From DSOI01 sp041394885 (GTDB taxonomy: Bacteria > Acidobacteriota > Terriglobia > Bryobacterales > Bryobacteraceae), in assembly GCA_041394885.1 (NCBI GenBank), contig JAWKHI010000003.1, positions 124,001 to 188,000 of the forward strand: a DNA stretch of 64,000 nucleotides, given 5' to 3'. The position numbers and the translations under genes were made by a program. The notes below the pieces were generated by a model. That model was not told the origin of the DNA. It saw nothing but the letters and a program-made list of their open reading frames with translations, and did no database searches. Shown here in pieces: positions 8,709 to 16,647 of this stretch (position 1 is its first letter; every line of letters starts with the position of its first letter).

Positions 8709-10088
8709 TCAGTCCCGTGACCGGTTCCGCACTCGCTTGATCGATCCCTTCTTTGACCCCGCCCTTGTCCGGATCACAATCGGCGCACCCGCGAATCCGA
8801 ATCGCTTCCGGATCTCGTTCGCCATCCGCCGCTCCACCGAAAAGTGCAGCCCTTGCCCGCCTTCCTTGAACACCACGAACGTCGGTGGCCGCACCCCGCT
8901 CTGGGTGACGTACTTCACACGGCTGATCAAATCCGTCTGCAGGTGTTCGAAGAAACGGTTGAGTTCCCCAGTGGTCACGCGCTGATTGGTGCTTTCCCAT
9001 CCGCGGCGAAGCAGCCCGAACAGCTGGTTCACACCGGTGCCGTTTTTGGCCGACAGAAACGCGATGGGCGCGTAGTCCAGGAACTTGAACGTCTCACGCA
9101 CCCGCGCCACCCACTCTTTCTTGTCGCGATCGGTCACGGCGTCCCACTTGTTCACCGCCAGAACCACCGGACGGCCGGCCTCATGAGCGTATCCGGCGAT
9201 GGTGGCATCGGTGCCTGTGGGGCCTTCTTCACCATCGATCAACATCACCACTGCATTGGCCATCCCGATGTGCTTGCGCGCCATCACCACGCTCAGCTTT
9301 TCCGCCATCAGCTTGGTTTTGCCTTTGCGGCGAATCCCCGCCGTGTCCACGAAGATGTACTGGACACCCTCGTGAATCACGGTCTCGTCGACGGCGTCGC
9401 GCGTGGTGCCTGCTTCGGGCGTGACGATCGATCGCTCATGGCCCGCGAGGGCGTTGAGCAGCGTCGATTTTCCAACGTTCGGCCGGCCGATGATCGCCAC
9501 GCGAATGCGCGTCAGCTTGGCGGGCTCCTCTTCTTCCTCATTCGCCTTCGGAAACGTCGCCGTGGCGTGATCGAGCATCTCTTCGATCCCAATGCGATGT
9601 TCGGCGGAAATGGGAAACACGTCGAACCCCAACTCATGGAAGCCGGCGGCCAGGGACTCGCGCGACGGCGCGTCGATCTTGTTCACCGCGAGCGAGACCG
9701 GCTTGCCGAGTTGTTGCAGAATGCGAGACAGGTCGCGGTCGGCGCCGGTGATTTCGGTGCGCCCGTCGATCACGTAGACGATATGGTCGGCCTGCTCGAG
9801 CGCGACCCGCGCCTGGCGCAGGATTTCGCTCGGGATCAACTGGTCGTCGTCGGGGACGATGCCGCCCGTGTCGATCACGTCGAAGTGTCGCCCGGCATAC
9901 TCGGCGTGCCCATAAATGCGGTCCCGTGTGATACCCGGCTCGTCGCCGACAATCGCGCGGCGGGACGACGTCAACAGGTTGAACAGGGTCGACTTGCCGA
10001 CATTGGGCCTGCCCACGATGACCAGTTTAGGAAGCGCCTGCGCAAGTGCGGCCGCCGGATCGATCTCAGTTTCCATCGTGGTGCTCAC
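8709..10088 (-). CDS. der: Ribosome biogenesis GTPase Der (EngA)
   Basis: A 459-residue double-GTPase needed for 50S ribosome maturation in bacteria. Two G domains are visible in tandem: the first with GRPNVGKST, DTGG and NKID, the second with GRPNVGKST, DTAGI and NKWD. They are joined by an acidic linker (EEEEEP). The C-terminal KH-like domain runs to the basic tail GSIKRVRNRSRD. Length matches the family. The start is a GTG at 10088; an ATG four codons later is also possible. It stands alone and divergent from the Gfo/Idh/MocA gene. This is a housekeeping gene and the call is certain. Confidence 0.97.
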   Translation of the reverse strand: MSTTMETEIDPAAALAQALPKLVIVGRPNVGKSTLFNLLTSSRRAIVGDEPGITRDRIYGHAEYAGRHFDVIDTGGIVPDDDQLIPSEILRQARVALEQADHIVYVIDGRTEITGADRDLSRILQQLGKPVSLAVNKIDAPSRESLAAGFHELGFDVFPISAEHRIGIEEMLDHATATFPKANEEEEEPAKLTRIRVAIIGRPNVGKSTLLNALAGHERSIVTPEAGTTRDAVDETVIHEGVQYIFVDTAGIRRKGKTKLMAEKLSVVMARKHIGMANAVVMLIDGEEGPTGTDATIAGYAHEAGRPVVLAVNKWDAVTDRDKKEWVARVRETFKFLDYAPIAFLSAKNGTGVNQLFGLLRRGWESTNQRVTTGELNRFFEHLQTDLISRVKYVTQSGVRPPTFVVFKEGGQGLHFSVERRMANEIRKRFGFAGAPIVIRTRAGSKKGSIKRVRNRSRD

Positions 10089-10171
10089 ATTTAATCAGAA
10101 CACGAACCGCCTTCGCGGCGGTAGAGTTCGATTCGCGGTAACGTCTCGATTCGCTGTAAAGTAATAGGGTT

Positions 10172-11695
10172 ATGCCGAACCCGACCCTCTCACGCCGCTA
10201 TTTCTTCTATGGCTCCCTGTTGGCCGGAGCCGTGCCCGCCGCGGGCTTCGGCAGCGTCTCGTCGCTGCGCGCCCTGGGCTACAAGCCCTTCTACGACAAG
10301 TTGAACGTCGCCGCGGTCGGCTGCGGAGGACAAGGCGGCCAGATCCTCAATCAAGCCGCCCAGACCGAGAATCTCGTGGCGATGTGCGACGTCGACGACA
10401 ACCGCGCCGCCGCCAACTTCGCCAAGTTTCCCAAGGCGCCCAAGTACAAAGACTTTCGCGTGATGCTCGAAAAGGAAGGCAAGAACATCGACGCCTGCAC
10501 CATCGGCATCCCCGATCATATGCACGCCACCGTCGCCCTTCACGCCATGCAGCAGGGCAAGCACGTCTACCTCGAAAAGCCTCTTACCCGGACTCCATGG
10601 GAAGCGCGCCTGATGGCCGACGCCGCCGCCAAGTACAAAGTGGCTACGCAGATGGGCAATCAGGGCTACTCGCACGAGAGCATTCGCACGGCCGCGGAAA
10701 TCCTGTGGTCCGGCGAAATCGGCGACGTCACCGAGGTGCATGCCTCCTCCTCGCCCGGCACCCATCCGACCGCGCTCCAGCAACTGCCCGATGAGTCCGC
10801 GGTGCCCCCCAACATCGACTGGAATCTCTGGATCGGCGGCGCCAGCATGCGCGCATACAGCCCCGATCACTACGCCCCTTACAACTGGCGCGGCTTCTTC
10901 GATTTCGGCACCGGACAGATCGGCAATTGGGGCATCCACACCATGGGCCCGGTGAATCTCGCCCTCCAGTTGGGCGCGCCCACCAGCGTCGAGTTGATCA
11001 AAGCCGTGGGGCAGAGTAAGTGGACCTATCCATCCCGCGCCGTGCTCAAGTTCGAGTTCCCCGCCCGCGGCGGGATGCCGCCGGTCTCCGTTTTCTGGCA
11101 TGATTCCGCTCGTCCTGACGATCCCGAGGCCTACCACGTTCCAGGCATGGAAAGCGAAACGATCCTCCCGTCGAGTTCGAACCTGAACGACAAGGGCCGT
11201 CCCATGAGCCGTGGGGGGGGCGGTGGTGGCGGACGCAGGCCCGCGCCGCAGCCCGGCGCACCGCGCGTAGGCGCCGGTGGCCCCGGAGTCAAGGTGTTCG
11301 CCGAGAACCGCTTCCCGCCCAAACCCGGCGTCCTCAGCGGCAACGGAGCCGTCTTCGTCGGCACCAAAGGCATCATGGCCACCGTAGAGCGCGGCGAAGG
11401 CGTTCACCTTCTACCCGCGTCGCGCTGGGAAAAATACCGGCTTCCTCCGCAGTTGCTCACCCGCTCGCCCGGACACATGCAAGATTGGATCCGATCCTGC
11501 AAAGGCGGCGATCCATCGTGCTCCCACTTCGGAATCTCCGGACCCTACACCGAGTGGATGCTGCTCGGAGTAATCGCCATGCGCGTACCCGGCAAACTCC
11601 AGTGGGACTCCAAAGCGCTCCGCTTCACCAACAGCGCCGAGGCCAACAAATACGTGAAGCCCGTCTTCCGCGCCGGCTGGGAACTCAAGCTCTAA
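10172..11695 (+). CDS. Gfo/Idh/MocA-family oxidoreductase with Tat signal
   Basis: A 507-residue NAD(P)-dependent oxidoreductase-like protein. The N-terminus has a twin-arginine motif (SRRYFFYGSLLAG), so it is probably exported folded with its cofactor. The Rossmann motif is AAVGCGGQGG, and the catalytic-region EKP signature appears in HVYLEKPLTR. The substrate domain has NWRGFFDFGTGQIGNWGIHTM, typical of the acidobacterial and planctomycete clade. An unusual glycine/proline-rich insert encoded around 11205-11290 contains a run of eight G bases (11213-11220). It stands alone, so the sugar or polyol substrate is unknown. The family call is firm, the reaction open. Confidence 0.9.
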   Translation: MPNPTLSRRYFFYGSLLAGAVPAAGFGSVSSLRALGYKPFYDKLNVAAVGCGGQGGQILNQAAQTENLVAMCDVDDNRAAANFAKFPKAPKYKDFRVMLEKEGKNIDACTIGIPDHMHATVALHAMQQGKHVYLEKPLTRTPWEARLMADAAAKYKVATQMGNQGYSHESIRTAAEILWSGEIGDVTEVHASSSPGTHPTALQQLPDESAVPPNIDWNLWIGGASMRAYSPDHYAPYNWRGFFDFGTGQIGNWGIHTMGPVNLALQLGAPTSVELIKAVGQSKWTYPSRAVLKFEFPARGGMPPVSVFWHDSARPDDPEAYHVPGMESETILPSSSNLNDKGRPMSRGGGGGGGRRPAPQPGAPRVGAGGPGVKVFAENRFPPKPGVLSGNGAVFVGTKGIMATVERGEGVHLLPASRWEKYRLPPQLLTRSPGHMQDWIRSCKGGDPSCSHFGISGPYTEWMLLGVIAMRVPGKLQWDSKALRFTNSAEANKYVKPVFRAGWELKL

Positions 11696-11704
11696 TCCGC
11701 CGCC

Positions 11705-13009
11705 TCAAACCGCGGGACCGCTCGCGCCTAACCGGATCGTCACCCGCAACCCCGGGTCGGCATTCTCGGCCGTTATCGTCCCGCCATGCAACTCCACCGC
11801 CCGACGCGCGATCGACAACCCCAACCCGAATCCGCGCGGCGGGCCCTCTTGCGAATCCGCCTTCACCCGGTAGAAGGCGTCGAACAAGTGCGCCAGTGCA
11901 TCCTCCGGCACCCCCGGGCCCCGATCGCGCACGCGCACCATTCCAGGACCCACCTCCACGGAGACCGTCTCCTCCGCCGGCGAATACCGGATCGCGTTCC
12001 GCAGCACGTTCTCGATCGCGCGCCGCATCAACTCCGCATTGGCCCGCACCGGAGCCGGCGCCGACCCGATCATCGCAAGCGCCACCGAACCCGCCTCCAG
12101 GCGTGACTCCTCCACAATTTCCGCCACCACCTCATCCAGGGACAATTCGCTCATCTCGATCGCCGACGGATCGGCTTCGCCGCGGGTCACCTGCAACAAC
12201 CCGCCGACGAGGTCATTCAGACGGTCGGCTTCTTTCTGGATCCGGTCGAGCGCCGCCGGATCCCCACCGCCGGACCGCGCCAATTCCACAGCCAGTCCCA
12301 ACCGCGTCAGCGGAGTGCGCAACTCATGCGAAAGGTCGGTAAGCAAGCGCCGCTGCGAAGTGACTAACTTCTCCAGCCGGACCGCCATTTGGTCGAAGCT
12401 GCGTGAGAGCTGTCCGATCTCGTCCCGCCGCGTGGACCCTACTCGCGCCCGCAGGTCGCCCCGTCCGAAAGCCTCCACCGTCCGGCCCAGACGCCGGATC
12501 GGGTTCGTGATGTGATAGGCCAGCCACAACGAGAGCAGCGCCAGAGAACCGATCACCCATGCGTTGGCGCGCACCGCCGTGAGCCACCACCCGCTCCTCC
12601 GGTTCGACACTTCGAGCAACAGCCAGTAGCCCCCATCGGCGCTGTTGAGCGCCCAGTAAAGCCGGCCCTGATAGAGCACCGGCGGACGTCCGATCACACG
12701 GCGCTCCAGGCGCTCGATCAGTCCCGAATAGTCGCCCGAACCGGCAAGGTCCCGCCCGTCGGCCCCGGTGAACGCCATCTCGAGACCCGCCTCGCGAAAC
12801 GACTCGATCTCTGCTCGCAACTGCCCGGGACGCCCCTCTTCATGCAGACGGCGGAGTTGCTCGAGCTCCGCCGCCATTAAGCGCCGGTACGGTGGACCGC
12901 CGCCTTCGCCCGATTCAGCGCCCCGGCTGGTTACCCACAGAAAACCCGCGCCCGTGATGGCCACCGTCACCAGCAGCCACGCCAGAACCTTGAAGTACAG
13001 TCTGCTCAT
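11705..13009 (-). CDS. Membrane sensor histidine kinase, CpxA/EnvZ type
   Basis: A 434-residue sensor kinase with a first membrane helix at about residues 7-25, a periplasmic sensor of about 120 residues, a second helix (WVIGSLALLSLWLAYHI) and a HAMP domain. The phosphoacceptor is His228 in LLTDLSHELRTPLTRL. The ATPase domain has the N box (ENVLRNAIRYSP), G1 box (VRDRGPGVP) and G2 box (GFGLGLSIARRAV). It lies 10 bases downstream of its response regulator and is surely cotranscribed. The periplasmic domain suggests envelope sensing, but the signal is unknown. Confidence 0.93.
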   Translation of the reverse strand: MSRLYFKVLAWLLVTVAITGAGFLWVTSRGAESGEGGGPPYRRLMAAELEQLRRLHEEGRPGQLRAEIESFREAGLEMAFTGADGRDLAGSGDYSGLIERLERRVIGRPPVLYQGRLYWALNSADGGYWLLLEVSNRRSGWWLTAVRANAWVIGSLALLSLWLAYHITNPIRRLGRTVEAFGRGDLRARVGSTRRDEIGQLSRSFDQMAVRLEKLVTSQRRLLTDLSHELRTPLTRLGLAVELARSGGGDPAALDRIQKEADRLNDLVGGLLQVTRGEADPSAIEMSELSLDEVVAEIVEESRLEAGSVALAMIGSAPAPVRANAELMRRAIENVLRNAIRYSPAEETVSVEVGPGMVRVRDRGPGVPEDALAHLFDAFYRVKADSQEGPPRGFGLGLSIARRAVELHGGTITAENADPGLRVTIRLGASGPAV

Positions 13010-13019
13010 TCCCGCGTGC

Positions 13020-13703
13020 TCATGCCGGCTCGTCCGAACCGCGCAGAAACTGGTAGCCGACGCCCCGGATCGTCTTGATCAGCGTCCGCCCGGACTCGAG
13101 CTTCCGCCGCACGTGAGCGATGTGGACGTCAATCGAACGGTCAAATGGAGTAGCCTTGCGGTTGTACAGCGCCTCCATCACCTGATCGCGCGAAAGCACA
13201 CGCCCCGCCGCCCGCATCAGCAGCCGCAGGATGTCGAATTCGAATGTGGTGAGGTTCACCGTCCGCCCATCGCATTCCACTGACCGCGCTGCCACGTCCA
13301 GCGTCACGCCATTCACCGAAATCACCTCGTCTTCGTCCTTATCCGGCTGTGACCGCCGCAGGATGGCCCGGATGCGCGCCGCCAGTTCGCGCGGGTTGAA
13401 GGGCTTCGGCATATAGTCGTCGGCGCCGAACTCCAGACCCAAAATGCGGTCCACATCCTCACCCCGCGCCGTGAGCATCAGTACAGGCACTTTGCTTTTT
13501 TCACGCAGCCGGCGGAGGATGGTGAAACCGTCCGCGCCCGGAAGCATTACATCGAGAACCACGAGGTCGAACTGCGACGCGAGCGTCTCGCGCAAACCCG
13601 TTTCTCCCGTATGCGCGCAGCGGACCTGGAAGCCTTCGCGCTGCAGAAACTCACTGAGAAGGGAACAAAGGTCGACGTCATCGTCGATGACGAGGATTCG
13701 CAC
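13020..13703 (-). CDS. OmpR/PhoB-family response regulator
   Basis: A 227-residue regulator: receiver domain at residues 1-115 with the acidic pocket IDDD, phosphoacceptor Asp51 (VVLDVMLPG) and Lys in MPKPFNPREL. A winged-helix DNA-binding domain follows, ending in RSIDVHIAHVRRKLE and IKTIRGVGYQFL. It starts with a GTG at 13703, directly before MRILVIDDD. It is the first gene of the pair with the sensor kinase and probably controls envelope genes as CpxR or RstA do. The regulon is not visible. Confidence 0.95.
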   Translation of the reverse strand: MRILVIDDDVDLCSLLSEFLQREGFQVRCAHTGETGLRETLASQFDLVVLDVMLPGADGFTILRRLREKSKVPVLMLTARGEDVDRILGLEFGADDYMPKPFNPRELAARIRAILRRSQPDKDEDEVISVNGVTLDVAARSVECDGRTVNLTTFEFDILRLLMRAAGRVLSRDQVMEALYNRKATPFDRSIDVHIAHVRRKLESGRTLIKTIRGVGYQFLRGSDEPA

Positions 13704-13763
13704 CGAACCAACGTAGCACGCCCGGACCCGGCGGAAGACAATCTTCGCGGCCGTGCAGCGATG

Positions 13764-14633
13764 CTACCGTCCCAGCCGCTGCTTCACGTAATCGTCGTAC
13801 TCCTTTTTCAGTTCCGGCGACGATGGACTCGGATAAAGCTCGCTGGCCTTGTACTTTCCCGTAAGGAACTTCTTCTTCGTCCACTCGTCGTGGATATGAG
13901 TCAGTTCGGCCCGATCCACCACCTGCTGGACAAACTGCGGTGGAATAAAGATCACGCCCGTCCGGTCGCCCAACACAACGTCGCCCGGCATGACGATGGC
14001 TTCGCCCACCTTGACCGGAATATTGATCCCCATCACCATCACGCCTTCCACCGCTGCCGGGTGACCCTCGCGAAAAAACACCTGGGAGGGCAATTCATTC
14101 AAACCTTCGAGATCCCGGACGGTTCCGTCGACCACCGCCCCGGTCCGAGTGGCGCCATAGATCGCGGCGTGCAGGTTGTCACCGCCAAAGTTGAAGCCGG
14201 GTGTCGCGCCCATCAGGTCAATCACCGGCACATCGTTCAACTGCAGCAGGTCGATCACTTTGTGATTTGGACCGGAGGGCATGCCCGCGGCTTTGGCGTC
14301 GGCAGCCACCACCTGATCGAGATCGGGGCGCACCGGCAGGTACTGCGCCGTGACAGCCCGTCCCACCAGCTTGGTCCCCGGATGCAGGCTTCGAAAGCCG
14401 ATGCCGAGATACTGGGCGCGGTAGCCTTTGGAACGCAGAATGCCCCAAGCCTCTTCCACCGAGAGGCCCTTCACTTTCTCTAACAGCGCGTCCGGCACTT
14501 TCGGCCGTCCGTCAGGGAAGCGGTCAAACGGATTCTGCGGCGTGAAATGCACCATCTGTTCGCGCGTCCACCGGAACGGCTGGGCGACGGCGGGAGCGGC
14601 GGCGAGGATCGCGATCCATGCGAGTTTTCTCAT
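13764..14633 (-). CDS. Secreted RraA/HMG-aldolase-like protein
   Basis: A 289-residue protein with a signal peptide (MRKLAWIAILAAAPAVAQ) followed by an RraA-fold domain. This family includes 4-hydroxy-4-methyl-2-oxoglutarate aldolases, oxaloacetate decarboxylases and the RNase E inhibitor RraA. Visible signatures are FGGDNLHAAIYGATRTGAVVDGTVRD, where the Gly-Gly-x-Asn loop and the Arg-x13-Asp-type metal/substrate residues lie, and GDVVLGDRTGVIFIP. The normal RraA is cytoplasmic and about 160-220 residues, so the export signal and extra N-terminal 70 residues are unusual. The ATG at 14633 is chosen for the signal peptide; a GTG two codons upstream is possible. It is probably an enzyme rather than an RNase regulator. 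Confidence 0.85.
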   Translation of the reverse strand: MRKLAWIAILAAAPAVAQPFRWTREQMVHFTPQNPFDRFPDGRPKVPDALLEKVKGLSVEEAWGILRSKGYRAQYLGIGFRSLHPGTKLVGRAVTAQYLPVRPDLDQVVAADAKAAGMPSGPNHKVIDLLQLNDVPVIDLMGATPGFNFGGDNLHAAIYGATRTGAVVDGTVRDLEGLNELPSQVFFREGHPAAVEGVMVMGINIPVKVGEAIVMPGDVVLGDRTGVIFIPPQFVQQVVDRAELTHIHDEWTKKKFLTGKYKASELYPSPSSPELKKEYDDYVKQRLGR

Positions 14634-15123
14634 GACCACAGATTCTATACCGGGCGCGGCTTTGGCAGTGCGTCAGGGAGTGGATCTGGGGTTGCCTTCC
14701 GCTCGGCCCCCGGGTTTGGCGAACTCGACGGTCATCACGGCGCGATTCTCGGACTCCAACGGTTTCGCTGATCTCAACATCCTGAACCTGCTGATCAACG
14801 ACGCGATCGACGGAAGGAACGCCTGCTACATCGCCCTTATCCGCAGTTCGGCGACGCTCGTTCTGGTCAACGACGCCGGGGCCGCCGGTGGGCCGTTTGC
14901 TGGCGCAATCACGATCCCTGGATCCGGCATCGTCAGCAACAACCAATGCTCGATCAACGCCGCGGGATCTTCGGTTACCGGTTCCGGCAGCGAACTCACC
15001 ATTGCCTTGAACGTGTCCTTCACTGGATCGTTCACCGGCGACAGAATCGTCTACCTTGCGGCACGCGATCAGGTGGAAAACAACAGCGGGTGGCAGGCAA
15101 AGGGCACGATCACGGTACCGTAG
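14632..15123 (+). pseudogene. C-terminal fragment of an acidobacterial Ig-like surface protein
   Basis: The 163-residue frame has no signal peptide, and its ATG overlaps the start of the divergent RraA-like gene, so it looks like an amputated end. From about residue 28 the sequence (TARFSDSNGFADLNILNLLI, CYIALIRSSATLVLVNDAG, then ARDQVENNSGWQAKG) matches a beta-sandwich unit I know as a recurring C-terminal repeat in large acidobacterial secreted proteins. The N-terminal parts that normally precede it are absent. It is the first piece in a run of gene fragments at 14.6-15.5 kb. Expression is doubtful. Confidence 0.55.
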
Positions 15124-15188
15124 GATCGGGTGGGTACGTTTGTGGGTACGGTCAATGCCCTCGCGGTCGCAGCCGGAGCACGACATGA

Positions 15189-15353
15189 TTGAGTGTGCTC
15201 GAAGCGGTGGTCAACGAAGATCCGGCCCTCGCCACCCTCGATCCCGGCGAACGCTCCGCCATCCTGCTTGGGATCACGCTCGAGGCCGATCTCATTCTCA
15301 CTATGCTGAGTCTGGCGAGATTGGCGCATTCAGAGAAGGCTTGCTATCCATGA
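15189..15353 (+). pseudogene. Fragment resembling a PIN/DUF3368 toxin
   Basis: A 54-residue frame that begins right after an in-frame stop. Its segment LDPGERSAILLGITLEADLI strongly recalls the conserved block of DUF3368 PIN-like proteins (VapC-type ribonuclease toxins), where a Gly-Glu pair and the 'EAD(L)' strand precede a catalytic Asp pair. Here the catalytic 'DD' is missing and the reading ends soon after. Both N-terminal and C-terminal parts of a PIN domain are lacking, so it cannot be active. The match is from memory of the family pattern, so moderate to low confidence. Confidence 0.35.
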
Positions 15354-15463
15354 GCGGTTTCCGCCACACGATTCGACAGCTCAAGAAATCGCCAGGACTG
15401 ACCGCAAGTGCGCTCAGCATCCGCTATAAAGTACCCTGCACTTTCCGACGAGACTACAAGTGA
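15350..15463 (+). pseudogene. N-terminal remnant of an ADOP-type ABC permease
   Basis: A 37-residue frame starting MSGFRHTIRQLKKSPGLTA. This is nearly the standard first 20 residues of the acidobacterial duplicated-orphan permeases (ADOP; FtsX/MacB-like), which continue with a first membrane helix. After about residue 22 the similarity stops and the frame runs into unrelated sequence and a stop at 15463. The ATG overlaps the stop of the preceding fragment (ATGA). The remaining 800 residues of the permease are not in the window, so the gene was cut at about 15415, next to the orphan DUF4240 gene. Confidence 0.55.
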
Positions 15464-15466
15464 AAC

Positions 15467-16528
15467 GTGCCCGAATTCAAAACCAATTTCCAGAGTATCA
15501 ACAAAGACATCGACCGCTGGATGGCACTCTACGGCACGCCGGACACACTTCCAGGCGGAACCCCTTGCCTGCGAGGGTTGGCGAAGGCTGAGGAGTTCGT
15601 TTTCAACCTCTACTTCGAGCACGAAGCCTGGGATGCGTTGGTGGATCACTTTGTCTTCGAAACTACCGCAACTGTATGGTCCACATGGCCGTGGTCACTG
15701 AGGCTGAAGGATACGTTGGTAGAAAGGAGCGATGTCCGGCGGCTGAAGCGGTGTTGGGGGCGCATGATCGCAGACGAGAAGAATGCGTTTTGGGAGTATC
15801 GCTCCTTCTGCATACAGGGTCGCCTTGCTGTTGCTCGTGGCTTGGATGCAGGGTACTATGACGCCGAGTCGGAAGCCTCCTTGCTTCGCAAAAAGCAGCG
15901 CCTCCTTGAGACGCTGGAGGAAGCTCGCCGCATGATGCTGGACCTTGGCGAGGCCGGCTACGCCCTCAAGCTCAAAGACGACTGCAAATCCATCGAGCAG
16001 GAAACGCGTGGCAAGAAACTGCCCAAACCCGTGGATCGAGCCATGGACGTCGCTTGCTTCTGGGAGCTTATCGAAACAGCCAAGCAGGATTCGGAATCGG
16101 ACGCAGAGCAGATGGACCTGCTGCTCGAGACGCTAGAGAAGTTCAAGGCGTCCGAAATCGGGAAGTTCCGCCTGATTCTCGATGTGGAAATGGACGAGCT
16201 TTTCCATTGGGATGTTTGGGCGCTGGCTTTTCTCGCGATGGGTGGGTGCGGTGACGACGGTTTCGAGTACTTCCGGGAATGGCTCATCCTCCAAGGCCGG
16301 GATCTCGTCGCAACCGTCAAGCGGGACGTTCAGAGGCTTGACGGTCTCCCATCTGGAAGTCGCCTGCAGGTGGAGGGGCTGCTTTCCATTCCCGAGGTGG
16401 CTTACGAGAACAGGTCGGGCAAGCCGCTACGTCCTCGGAAACGAAAAACTACGAAGGTCAAAGGCCAAGAGTGGGACGAGTCAGATCTGCAAAATCGCTA
16501 TCCGATTCTGTACGCCCGATACACCTAA
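15467..16528 (+). CDS. DUF4240 domain protein, orphan gene in a scar
   Basis: A 353-residue soluble protein. The C-terminal half contains a DUF4240 domain: DVACFWELIETAKQDSESDA, then HWDVWALAFLAMGGCGDDGF and FEYFREWLILQGRDL, close to the usual 'GGCSDDSFEYFRxWL' signature. The N-terminal half is helical with many Trp and Glu and matches nothing I know. DUF4240 has no established function and often occurs in variable genome regions. The gene begins with GTG three bases after the stop of a truncated permease fragment and has no clear Shine-Dalgarno site. It uses less GC-biased codons than its neighbours, consistent with recent arrival. Confidence 0.75.
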   Translation: MPEFKTNFQSINKDIDRWMALYGTPDTLPGGTPCLRGLAKAEEFVFNLYFEHEAWDALVDHFVFETTATVWSTWPWSLRLKDTLVERSDVRRLKRCWGRMIADEKNAFWEYRSFCIQGRLAVARGLDAGYYDAESEASLLRKKQRLLETLEEARRMMLDLGEAGYALKLKDDCKSIEQETRGKKLPKPVDRAMDVACFWELIETAKQDSESDAEQMDLLLETLEKFKASEIGKFRLILDVEMDELFHWDVWALAFLAMGGCGDDGFEYFREWLILQGRDLVATVKRDVQRLDGLPSGSRLQVEGLLSIPEVAYENRSGKPLRPRKRKTTKVKGQEWDESDLQNRYPILYARYT

Positions 16529-16647
16529 GCCGAACGCGCTGGGAGCTACGGTTGGAAATCGCCCCTTGGCGTTGACAGTGGGGCCGATTGTAGCGGCTGT
16601 GGCTGTGCGTTGCTCGATCACTTACCGCCGGACCGCACCCCTGAACA

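Noticed and set aside
8844..10094. A 416-codon open frame opposite der
   Set aside because: Der on the other strand is complete and certain; the plus-strand reading has no domain and no ribosome site.
10190..11407. A 405-codon open frame opposite the Gfo/Idh/MocA gene
   Set aside because: Composition typical of an antisense shadow, with no recognisable fold or start signal.
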